Origin: Nitratireductor aquimarinus
Lineage (GTDB): Bacteria; Pseudomonadota; Alphaproteobacteria; Rhizobiales; Rhizobiaceae
Assembly (NCBI RefSeq): GCF_017255295.1
Contig: NZ_JAFKDE010000003.1
Span: 372,001 to 436,000 of the forward strand
Length of the DNA stretch: 64,000 bases
Direction: 5' to 3'
Shown piece by piece: positions 36,425 to 44,002 of this stretch. The position numbers and the translations under genes are program-made. The notes beneath the pieces are model-generated. The model saw nothing but the letters and a program-made list of their open reading frames with translations, made no database searches and was not told the origin of the DNA. Position 1 is the first letter of the stretch. Every line of letters starts with the position of its first letter.

Positions 36425-38418
36425 TCCGATCCGGCCTCAATCGTGAAGCGATCAAAGGCGATATGACTTTCGCCCGGACGCGCCTTGTGCCAGTGCCCGG
36501 CGAGAACGGCCGGCTGACCGGAAAGACGCAGCACGGTCATCGGTTCTGTCTCGAAGCGGAACGTGTCGGCCGGTCGTCCGTTGGCTTCGGGCAGCTCCAT
36601 GTCGATGGCCGCCGTCACCTGCCGTCCGCGCCGCTTGAGCCGCAGTTCCGCGCCCTGCGTGCCGAGCGCTTCCAGAACCCGGTCGCCATAAGCGCGGTCG
36701 CCGTCCTGACAGAGCCTGGCGACAATCGGCCCGTCAAAGAGGTTCGTATCGAACCTGGCTTCCTCCTTGCCATCGCTCACGCGGATCAGAGACAGGTTCA
36801 GATAGGCCCCGCAGCCCTTCCGCCAGACCCATGCCATCGCACCAATCTGGCTGTCCGCATCGTCCTGAACACTGAGCCAGACATTCTCATAACCGGTCTG
36901 CTCATGAATCCTGAAATCGAGCGCAAGGTCGAAATCCCCCCCAGGCAAGGCATGATCGAGCACATAGCGGTTCTGAGCCTTCGCATCGTCATGATTGGCA
37001 TAGCGGCCCAGCACCGAGGTGAAAAGCATGCCATCGCCGGTGAAGGCCGTGAGGTTTTCAGCCGGGTTTACCACCTGCCAGGCCGCATCCAGTTCCGGCC
37101 CGTCGAAATTCTCCTCAAACACAGCCTGAACCACCGGTTCAGGCTGTGGCGCAGGTTTCGGCTCGGGCATCTGTCGCTCGGCCTCGGCGACAACCTCGCC
37201 AACGGCGCGCGCAAATTCGTCCGCATTGCTGGCAGAGTAGTAATTGCCGTTCCCGTTATCCGCGATGCATTGCAGGGCTGCGTTTTCCTCATCGCTCAGA
37301 TCGAATCCGACCACATGCACCCGCGTGTTGATACCGCGCTCGGCAAGGGCTGCCGCCGCTGCGCACGGGTCCCCGCCGCAGGTTTCCAGACCATCCGAGA
37401 TCAGGAGTACATTGGCCGGACGGCCCGATTGCGGCACTGCGTCGGCAGCGCGCATGAGCGCGTCGGCAATCGGCGTCTTGCCGCGCGGCGTGATGCCTTC
37501 AATCGCCGGCTTCAACTGCCCGCTTTCATAATTGGCAACCGGATAAATGATCTCCGTATCGCCGCAGTCGCCCTCGCGGCGGTGGCCATAGGCCATCAGC
37601 CCCACATTCGTGTTGGCTGCCAGATCGCCCATCAGACCCGACAGAACCTGTCGCGCCGTGGTGATCTTCGCCACACCGTCGATCTGCCCCCACATGGAGC
37701 CTGAACCGTCCAGAACGAAAAGAAGATCGCTGCCGCCTTCGGCCAGACCATTGCCCGGCAGGTCTCCCTCTTCCATGCCCGGCACGATGGAAGACCGGTC
37801 GTCAGCGCCCGCACCCTCCGGCGTGCGGTCTCCGCCCGATCCGGCGCCGGAAGCCCCCCCGCCCGAAAGCGTTGCCTCCATGGCCGGATCGGAGCGGATT
37901 TCAAAACCCTGCCCTTGCGCCAGCTCCGACAGCGACCAGTTGTCATCCTCGGAATAGATGTCGTTGATCTGCCACGCCCCGTCCGGGGCCTCGATCAGCG
38001 TGTAGATGAAGTTGCGCGGCGCGCCCATATTCGTGAATGTCACGTGGATCTGCGCCGCACCGCGCAGAATGGGCGCATCCGCATCCGGCGCGATGTTCAG
38101 ATTGGCTATGTCCGCATCCTGTCCGCCATAAACCGGATCGAACATCAGCGCGCCCTGCAGATCGTCATGGGCAAGCCCGTCCACGAGAAAGCGTCGCGAG
38201 GCCTTGCCATCATTGAGAAGCGGCTCTTCATTGTTGTTGAAGCGGCGGCTGTGTTCGGCAAAGAACATGCGCACCACCTCCACGGCGTCATCAATCTCGG
38301 CCGCTTCCGCCTGCAGCGCCCCCATGGGAATGCAAACGGCCAGCGCCGTGCCCAGCATGGCGCGCCACAACCCTTGCGCGAAACACGTCTTGCCCATCAT
38401 TCTGCTCACCCTGCTCAT
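36421..38418 (-). CDS. Exported VWA-domain protein with C-terminal jelly-roll-like domain
   Basis: A 665-residue protein with a signal peptide (about 1-40), an N-terminal domain (41-175) somewhat like DUF3828, a Gly/Ser linker and a VWA domain (about 229-410). The MIDAS is complete: DGSGS in LLFVLDGSGSMWGQ, TP in GKTPIADAL, and the later aspartate in LLISDGLETCGG. After a Pro/Glu linker, residues 440-660 form a concanavalin-like domain that is clearly paralogous to the protein at 38415-39350. Start and stop both overlap neighbours by four bases. It probably mediates protein or surface interactions in the periplasm. Confidence 0.85.
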   Translation of the reverse strand: MSRVSRMMGKTCFAQGLWRAMLGTALAVCIPMGALQAEAAEIDDAVEVVRMFFAEHSRRFNNNEEPLLNDGKASRRFLVDGLAHDDLQGALMFDPVYGGQDADIANLNIAPDADAPILRGAAQIHVTFTNMGAPRNFIYTLIEAPDGAWQINDIYSEDDNWSLSELAQGQGFEIRSDPAMEATLSGGGASGAGSGGDRTPEGAGADDRSSIVPGMEEGDLPGNGLAEGGSDLLFVLDGSGSMWGQIDGVAKITTARQVLSGLMGDLAANTNVGLMAYGHRREGDCGDTEIIYPVANYESGQLKPAIEGITPRGKTPIADALMRAADAVPQSGRPANVLLISDGLETCGGDPCAAAAALAERGINTRVHVVGFDLSDEENAALQCIADNGNGNYYSASNADEFARAVGEVVAEAERQMPEPKPAPQPEPVVQAVFEENFDGPELDAAWQVVNPAENLTAFTGDGMLFTSVLGRYANHDDAKAQNRYVLDHALPGGDFDLALDFRIHEQTGYENVWLSVQDDADSQIGAMAWVWRKGCGAYLNLSLIRVSDGKEEARFDTNLFDGPIVARLCQDGDRAYGDRVLEALGTQGAELRLKRRGRQVTAAIDMELPEANGRPADTFRFETEPMTVLRLSGQPAVLAGHWHKARPGESHIAFDRFTIEAGSE

Positions 38419-39350
38419 TGCTGCCCCGGACGTTTGATGCTGAACCGGTCGAACTCGGCGAGTGTTTCCCCGCCCTTGGCCTTCTTGCCCTGCCCGACCA
38501 TGAAAGCGGGGCTGCCGAAACCGGCCATGCGCGCGACCCGGCCGCCGGAAAATTCCTGCACGCCGCCTACCGCCTCGCCTTCACCTGCGGGCAAATCGAG
38601 CGTGACCTTCGCCTGGTAGCGCAATCCGCGCCTGGAAAGCGTGAGAACGAATCCTTTTTCATAAAGATCGGCCAGGACCCGATCCCCGTAGGCGCGCCCG
38701 GTCTTGTTGCAGATATTCCGGGCTGCCGGCCCGTCAAAGAGGTTGACGGACATCGCAGAAGGCACGGCGGGTTCTTCCGGGTTGAGCGGCTGGTTTGCGA
38801 CCGTGCTGATATAGAGCGCCGGTCCACAGCCCTTGGTATGAACATAGAGATGCGCGGCGACGAAATTCTCATCGCTCTCGCGCAGTCCCAGCCACACTTC
38901 ATCAAAGCCGGTCTTGGCGTCGAGGCGGCCGCCAAGCGAGATGTCGAAATCGCCGTCCGGCATGGCGCCCTTCAACTGGTAGATGTTGCGCGCATCCACA
39001 TTGTCGAAACCGTCCCTGCCGCCGCTGGTGATGGCAAGCAGCATGCCCCGCTCGGCAACATACTGGTCGCGGTCCTCGTTCAGAACCTGCCAGTGCGCGG
39101 CGAGCCCGTCATCCTCGAAACGGTCCTCGAAAGGAAGGGCGATGGCGGTTGCGGGCGTCTCGCCTTCATCGGCGGCAGCAAGCCGCGCCTGCTCCTCCTT
39201 GCTCAGCGTCTGGGCACGGGCGTCCGCCCCGGCATTCACGAACGCCACGCCCGCAAGAAGCGCCAGAATAAGAGAGGATCTCAGCATTTCCCTGAGAGGG
39301 CTGCTGATCGCAAGCGAAGAAGTGCGCGGGATGGCTGCTGCGCCGGACAT
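38415..39350 (-). CDS. Exported paralogue of the VWA protein's C-terminal domain
   Basis: A 311-residue precursor: a long basic N-region, a hydrophobic core (SSLILALLAGVAFVNAGA) and a probable cut after ADARA. The mature part matches the C-terminal domain of the next gene at many points: HWQVLN, GDFDI, KTGFDEVWL, KGCG, NLFDGPAARNIC, GRAYGDRVL, RRG and FDRFSI. The fold looks like a LamG/concanavalin jelly roll; no catalytic residues are evident. ATG at 39350 has GGAG nine bases upstream; ATG at 39287 would start directly at the signal core. It is first in the operon with the VWA gene. Confidence 0.75.
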   Translation of the reverse strand: MSGAAAIPRTSSLAISSPLREMLRSSLILALLAGVAFVNAGADARAQTLSKEEQARLAAADEGETPATAIALPFEDRFEDDGLAAHWQVLNEDRDQYVAERGMLLAITSGGRDGFDNVDARNIYQLKGAMPDGDFDISLGGRLDAKTGFDEVWLGLRESDENFVAAHLYVHTKGCGPALYISTVANQPLNPEEPAVPSAMSVNLFDGPAARNICNKTGRAYGDRVLADLYEKGFVLTLSRRGLRYQAKVTLDLPAGEGEAVGGVQEFSGGRVARMAGFGSPAFMVGQGKKAKGGETLAEFDRFSIKRPGQQ

Positions 39351-39407
39351 GAAACGAATCTCCATCAATCGATCAGATTGATTGGTAGTCGCTCACGCTT
39401 GTGCTGA

Positions 39408-39429
39408 ACTCCCTCAAATGGGAGAGGCG
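39408..39429. repeat. CTCCC-N6-GGGAG motif, copy 2 (upstream of exported operon)
   Basis: Identical over 22 bases to 31302-31323, and preceded by GTGCT in both places. It lies in the 95-base gap between the oxidoreductase stop and the start of the exported operon, ending 58 bases before the start codon at 39350. Its orientation relative to the gene is opposite to copy 1, which is acceptable for a dyad. Confidence 0.55.
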
Positions 39430-39445
39430 GAGCTCCCCTCTCGCC

Positions 39446-40672
39446 TCAGGCTTTCCCCATAAACGCCGCCTTCAGCGCCGCCGGTCCTTCCAGTATCTGC
39501 GCCTCGCTCGGCGAGAATCCTGCCGCCAGCATCCGCCGGCCCAGCATGTGTTCTCCGGGCCGGTTCACGGTCTCGACCGCAACAAGCCGGTCTCCTGAAA
39601 ACAGATAGACGCTGAACGCGCCGCTCTCGGCCTCGCCCGCCACAATCTCGCGATCCACGCCGAAAGGCAGGCCAACCATCTGCAGCTTGCGTTCGCCCTG
39701 ATCCGACCAGAACCAGGCAACCGCATCGAAAGCGGTCTCCTGCCCCAGCATGGCCTTCGCCGCGCAGCGCGCCTGATCGGTCGCGTTCTGTACCGATTCC
39801 AGCCGCAGGAAACGCTCCGCCGCAACATGCGGGAACGAAACACAATCGCCAATGGCGTAGATGTCGGGCGCGCTGGTGCGGCACGCCGCATCCACGCGAA
39901 TGCCATTGTCGCAGACAAGACCTGCCTGTTCGGCAAGCGTGGTGTTCGGCAGCGCACCGATGCCCACCAGCACAAGATCGGCTGCAAGCTCCTGCCCGTC
40001 TGATGTCACCAGCGCCCGCACCCGCCCATTCTCGCCAATCAGGCGCTCGACGCCCGCGCCGGTGATGACTTCGCAGCCAAGGCTCTCGTGATAGGCCAGC
40101 ATATGCGCGGCAATCCGCGCACTCACCGCACGGCCCAGAAGGCGCTCTGCGGCTTCCACCACCCGGACCCGCTTTCCCGCCATTGCCATGGTCGCGGCAG
40201 CCTCAAGGCCGATGAAGCCGCCCCCCACGACGACGACGTTTTGGGCCGTTTCCGCAGCCTCGCGCAACTGCCGCGCATCGGCGCAGTCGCGCAGGTAGAA
40301 CACGCCATCAAGGTCCGCACCCGGCACCGAGAGAGGCCGCGCATGGGCGCCTGTCGCCAGCAGAAGCCGGCTCCAGTGAAGCACGCTCCCGTCTGAAAGC
40401 GTCAGCGTATGGGCTTCGGGGTCAATGGCCGTAACCGTTTCGCCGAGGCGCAGATCGATGCCCTGCGCATCATAAAAGGCCTGCGCCTTGAGGATCTGCG
40501 GTTCGGCATCCAGCGCCTTCAGAAAGGCCTTGGAAAGCGGCGGCTTGTGGTAGGGAAGTTCGGGATCAGCCGAAATCAGGGTCAGCTTCCCGGCATAGCC
40601 TTCCTCGCGCAGGCTTGCCGCCGCCTGCACGCCGCCATGCCCCGCTCCCACGATGATGATGTGCTCGTCCAG
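39446..40672 (-). CDS. FAD-dependent pyridine nucleotide-disulfide oxidoreductase (ferredoxin reductase type)
   Basis: A reductase that passes electrons from NAD(P)H to a ferredoxin, as in rhodocoxin or putidaredoxin reductases. The FAD motif is HIIIVGAGHGGVQAAASL, the NAD(P)H motif VVVVGGGFIGLEAAATM, and the second FAD motif DIYAIGDCVSFP. No ATG, GTG or TTG lies at the family's N-terminus. A CTG at 40672 gives MDEHIIIVG and has GGAG eight bases upstream, so CTG initiation is the best fit. GTG at 40708 or 40762 would add a Cys/Arg-rich leader unlike the family. It follows the isoaspartyl peptidase gene. Confidence 0.88.
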   Translation of the reverse strand: MDEHIIIVGAGHGGVQAAASLREEGYAGKLTLISADPELPYHKPPLSKAFLKALDAEPQILKAQAFYDAQGIDLRLGETVTAIDPEAHTLTLSDGSVLHWSRLLLATGAHARPLSVPGADLDGVFYLRDCADARQLREAAETAQNVVVVGGGFIGLEAAATMAMAGKRVRVVEAAERLLGRAVSARIAAHMLAYHESLGCEVITGAGVERLIGENGRVRALVTSDGQELAADLVLVGIGALPNTTLAEQAGLVCDNGIRVDAACRTSAPDIYAIGDCVSFPHVAAERFLRLESVQNATDQARCAAKAMLGQETAFDAVAWFWSDQGERKLQMVGLPFGVDREIVAGEAESGAFSVYLFSGDRLVAVETVNRPGEHMLGRRMLAAGFSPSEAQILEGPAALKAAFMGKA

Positions 40673-40768
40673 CGCTCTGTCTCCGCTCGTTTCAAGGCCG
40701 CAGCCCACGCCCGCCTGACATAGAGACGCCCGGCGGGCGCGGCAAGAGCAGCGCGCCTGCACCAGTCC

Positions 40769-41734
40769 TCAGACGGAAGCCTCAAGCGTCTCGACGCAGA
40801 ACACCTCGTCATGGGACGCCACGTAGAGCGCGCCGTCACTGGCAATCCAGCCACGGAACATGCCGGCGGTGTTGTAGGGCGCGCAGACATTGCCCGCCCC
40901 GTCCACCGCCACGGCCCCGGCACCGATCCCGTAGGATTTCAGGTCTTCGCGAATGACGCCGTTCGCCGCCATCTCCAGCGTTTCACCGCGATAGGCGATG
41001 CGGCTTGCGATTTCGTGGCCAACCACGTGACGGATGAAGAACTCGCCCTGCCCGGTGCCGGAAACCGCGCAGACGCCATCGCGCGCGTAAGTGCCCGCAC
41101 CGATGATCGGGGAATCGCCCACGCGTCCCTCCGGCTTGTTGTTGTATCCGCCGGTCGAAGTTGCGGCTGCGAGATGTCCGTCTGCATCGAGCGCCACGGC
41201 CCCCACCGTGCCGTGCTTCTCGGCTTCCGATGCAGCCGCAGCCGTTCCTGCCTTTGCGTGTTCTTTCATGGCGGCAAGCGCATCCTGCCTGCGCTTCGTG
41301 GTGAAATAGTCGGGCGCGACCATTTCAAGACCGCAACGCTCGGCAAAACGATCTGCGGCAGCGCCGGTGAGCAGCACCGCGCCGCTTTTCTCCATCACCG
41401 CCCGCGCCGCCTTGACCGGATTGCGAATGCGGCTTGCCGCCGAAACCGCACCCGCATCGAGGTCTGCGCCGTTCATGATAGAGGCGTCGAGCTCATGCTC
41501 CGCGTTCTCGTTGAGCGCTGCGCCGTAGCCAGCGTTGAAATGGGGCGAATCCTCCATCACGACAACGGCGGCTTCCACCGCATCGAGAGCCGAACCGCCC
41601 TTGCTCAACACGGCCCAGCCGGCTCGAAGCGATGCCGCAAGGTCTGCGCGCGCAGCCTCCCATTCCTCTTCACGCAGATCGCTCTTCGCCATGACGCCGC
41701 AACCGCCATGAATAGCCAGTGCAACAGGTTTCAT
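40769..41734 (-). CDS. Isoaspartyl peptidase/L-asparaginase (Ntn hydrolase)
   Basis: Plant-type asparaginase that cleaves isoaspartyl dipeptides and asparagine after autoprocessing. The 321-residue precursor opens MKPVALAIHGGCGV and contains HGTVGAVALDADGHLAAATS, in which GTVG carries the threonine nucleophile released by self-cleavage. TSTGGYNNKPEGRVGDSPI follows. The ATG at 41734 has AGGGAG upstream; a longer frame to 42061 does not fit the family. Confidence 0.93.
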   Translation of the reverse strand: MKPVALAIHGGCGVMAKSDLREEEWEAARADLAASLRAGWAVLSKGGSALDAVEAAVVVMEDSPHFNAGYGAALNENAEHELDASIMNGADLDAGAVSAASRIRNPVKAARAVMEKSGAVLLTGAAADRFAERCGLEMVAPDYFTTKRRQDALAAMKEHAKAGTAAAASEAEKHGTVGAVALDADGHLAAATSTGGYNNKPEGRVGDSPIIGAGTYARDGVCAVSGTGQGEFFIRHVVGHEIASRIAYRGETLEMAANGVIREDLKSYGIGAGAVAVDGAGNVCAPYNTAGMFRGWIASDGALYVASHDEVFCVETLEASV

Positions 41735-42067
41735 TGTCTCCCTTTCAAAACCATGCCCCGCGCGCCGCAATCGGCCGCCGGGTCTGGCAAATGCGTCGGG
41801 CCTGGCTTCATCGCGAGCCACAGGCGCATTTGCCCTAAATCCATCGCCGCGCAGGTCACGCACGGCGTGCTTCTTATTCGACAAGCCCCATGCCGCTGAC
41901 AAGCCCGTCGCCCCTGAAAGTAGGCGTGATCGACAGGCGCTTTCCCGCTCAGGGAAAAAAGAAGGGTCGCGCAATGCAAAGCCTGACACAGCGCATCGCG
42001 CGGCCCTTGGAAAAACTGCCCTCCGGCGGGGCTCGAGAGCCGGAGGGCAGCGCTGCAACAACCCTGC

Positions 42068-43720
42068 CTAGAACAGGGCCGCGGTCTTCTGCAGCGTTAT
42101 CCAGACACCCCAGAGGATCGGGATACCAACAACGGCCCATGCCATGAGCGCCTTGCCGTCAAAACCGCCCTTGCCGATGCCGAAGGAACCGGTCGGGCCG
42201 GAATCGGCAGCGGCAGACTTCGCCTGAAGCTTGGCCACTTCCTCATCCGACATGTACCATTTGTCCGAAAGCGGCTTGACCAGCATGTTGCAGATCAGGC
42301 CGAGCAGAAGCATTCCGGCCAGAATGTACATGGTGAAGTCGTAGACCTGCTCGCGCGGAATGCCCGCATTGAGCTGCGCTTCACGAATGTAGTTCACCAC
42401 CACGGGGCCGATGATGCCGGCCGTTGCCCATGCCGTCAGCAGGCGGCCATGGATCGCGCCCACGAACTGCGTGCCGAAAATGTCGGCCAGATAGGCCGGC
42501 ACGGTGGCGAAGCCGCCGCCATACATGGACAGGATGATGCCGAACATCAGCACGAACAGAACCTGGCTGCCCATATGCGCGGCTGAAGGAACGAGCGCAT
42601 AGAGCACGATGCCGATCAGGAAGAAGGCATAATAGGTGTTCTTGCGGCCGATCTTGTCGGAAAGCGAGGCCCAGAAGAAGCGTCCGCCAATGTTGAACAG
42701 CGACAGAAGACCGGCAAAGCCTGCCGCAATCGCTGCAATCGCGGTCTTCTGCGATGCGTCGAGTTCATTGAACGAGAGTTCGGGAAGACCGATCAGACGT
42801 CCGCCGAAGATCTCCTGAAGCATGGGCGACGCCATGCCGATCACGCCGATACCGGCGGAAACGTTGAGCGTCAGAACCGCCCAGATCAGCCAGAACTGCT
42901 TCGTCTTGTGGGCGTCGCGCAGATGCACATGGCGCGAGGTGATCATGGATTTCGCGCTCTTGGCAGGCGGGGTCCAGCCCTCGGGGCGCCAGCCGGCCGG
43001 CGGAATGCGGTAGCCGAAAGCGCCACCCATCATGAACACGAAATAGATCACCGCCATGACCAGGAAGGTCTGCCACACGCCAACGGAATCGGCCGTCTTG
43101 AACGTGTTCATCAGCATGTCGGCCAGCGGTGCGCCAATCATCGCGCCGCCGCCAAAGCCCATGATCGCCATGCCCGTGGCCATGCCGCGACGGTCCGGGA
43201 ACCATTTGATCAGCGTCGAAACCGGCGAAATATAGCCGAGGCCGAGGCCAATGCCGCCGATCACGCCAGCGCCCAGCCACATCAGCCAGAGCTGGTGCAT
43301 CATGACGCCGAGCGCTGCAACGGCGATGCCGCCGCACCAGCAGAAGGCTGCAACCACGCCGGCCTTGCGCGGGCCGGCGCGCTCCAGCCAGCCGCCCCAG
43401 ATGGCGGCAGCGGAGCCGAGCAGCACGAAGAACAGCGTGTAGATCCAGCCGAGATCGGAAACGCGCCAGTCGCAGCTCGTGGTGAACAGCGCGCCCACCA
43501 GCGTCATGTCTTCACAGACGACGCTCTCGGAAATGCCGATGGCCTGCGTCAGCGGCAGCCAGAACACGCTGAAGCCGTAGGCCATGCCGATGCACAGATG
43601 GATGGCGAGTGCTGCCGGCGGAACGAGCCAGCGGTTGAAGCCCGGCCGGGCGATGATTCTTTCCCTGTCGAGAAAGCCACCGGCGGGTGCGCCGGTTAGT
43701 GTTTCACTTGCTGCGGACAT
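42068..43720 (-). CDS. OFA-family MFS transporter (oxalate/formate antiporter type)
   Basis: A 550-residue transporter with 12 main membrane segments and a long periplasmic insert after the first pair (ESVVCEDMTLVGALFTTSCD). The OFA signature appears in GFSVFWLPLTQAIG and GIGLGLGYISPVSTLIKWFP. Members carry oxalate/formate, lactate or pyruvate; the substrate is not decided by sequence. GGAGGAGGAGAC precedes the ATG. The 282-base upstream gap holds a sigma-54 promoter and three activator boxes, beside an NtrC-type two-component pair, so expression is probably switched on by a carboxylate signal. Confidence 0.9.
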   Translation of the reverse strand: MSAASETLTGAPAGGFLDRERIIARPGFNRWLVPPAALAIHLCIGMAYGFSVFWLPLTQAIGISESVVCEDMTLVGALFTTSCDWRVSDLGWIYTLFFVLLGSAAAIWGGWLERAGPRKAGVVAAFCWCGGIAVAALGVMMHQLWLMWLGAGVIGGIGLGLGYISPVSTLIKWFPDRRGMATGMAIMGFGGGAMIGAPLADMLMNTFKTADSVGVWQTFLVMAVIYFVFMMGGAFGYRIPPAGWRPEGWTPPAKSAKSMITSRHVHLRDAHKTKQFWLIWAVLTLNVSAGIGVIGMASPMLQEIFGGRLIGLPELSFNELDASQKTAIAAIAAGFAGLLSLFNIGGRFFWASLSDKIGRKNTYYAFFLIGIVLYALVPSAAHMGSQVLFVLMFGIILSMYGGGFATVPAYLADIFGTQFVGAIHGRLLTAWATAGIIGPVVVNYIREAQLNAGIPREQVYDFTMYILAGMLLLGLICNMLVKPLSDKWYMSDEEVAKLQAKSAAADSGPTGSFGIGKGGFDGKALMAWAVVGIPILWGVWITLQKTAALF

Positions 43721-43864
43721 TAAGTCTCCTCCTCCTGCCGGAAACCCGGCAGCCGTCCTGCTGGTTACTTGTGCGAAAATCCCGCCTGCGCTGGTCCGGC
43801 GCCCTGCGCACCAGACACGGTCCCCGCTGCGGGATCAGGTGATTGAAAACGTCCTCCTCTTGCA

Positions 43865-43879
43865 TTACCCATTGGGTAA
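43865..43879. promoter_or_regulatory. 15-bp palindrome at the MFS transcription start
   Basis: TTACCCATTGGGTAA has perfect 7-bp arms around one base. It abuts the -12 element of the sigma-54 promoter and covers the predicted start of transcription (about -11 to +4). It is well placed for a repressor, or to form a hairpin at the 5' end of the mRNA. Confidence 0.5.
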
Positions 43880-43894
43880 GCAATGAGCGTGCCA
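43879..43894 (-). promoter_or_regulatory. Sigma-54 promoter of the OFA-family transporter gene
   Basis: On the minus strand the sequence TGGCACGCTCATTGCT matches the RpoN consensus (TGGCACG-N4-TTGCW) at every defined position, with the invariant GG at -24 and GC at -12. The predicted start of transcription is near 43868, giving a leader of about 148 bases. Confidence 0.88.
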
Positions 43895-43947
43895 GTCGGC
43901 ACATCTGAACGATTTCAATTGCTTATCGATTGAAAGAGTTTCTCTAT

Positions 43948-43995
43948 GGACAAATTGTCCATGGGACACGGACAAAATGTCCGGACATTTTGTCC
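43948..43995. promoter_or_regulatory. Three GGACA-N3-TGTCC activator boxes upstream of the sigma-54 promoter
   Basis: 13-bp dyads lie at 43948-43960, 43970-43982 and 43983-43995, centred about 86, 108 and 121 bases before the predicted start of transcription. A further half site (GGACA) lies at 43964. This is the usual position for enhancer sites of NtrC-type activators, and the candidate regulator is encoded nearby. The boxes lie just after the stop of the kinase gene. Confidence 0.8.
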
Positions 43996-44002
43996 AAAGG
44001 CC

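Noticed and set aside
36019-37704. Open frame of 561 codons opposite the exported VWA operon
   Set aside because: The minus-strand genes have signal peptides, a MIDAS and coupled starts; the plus-strand translation is Arg/Pro-rich without features.
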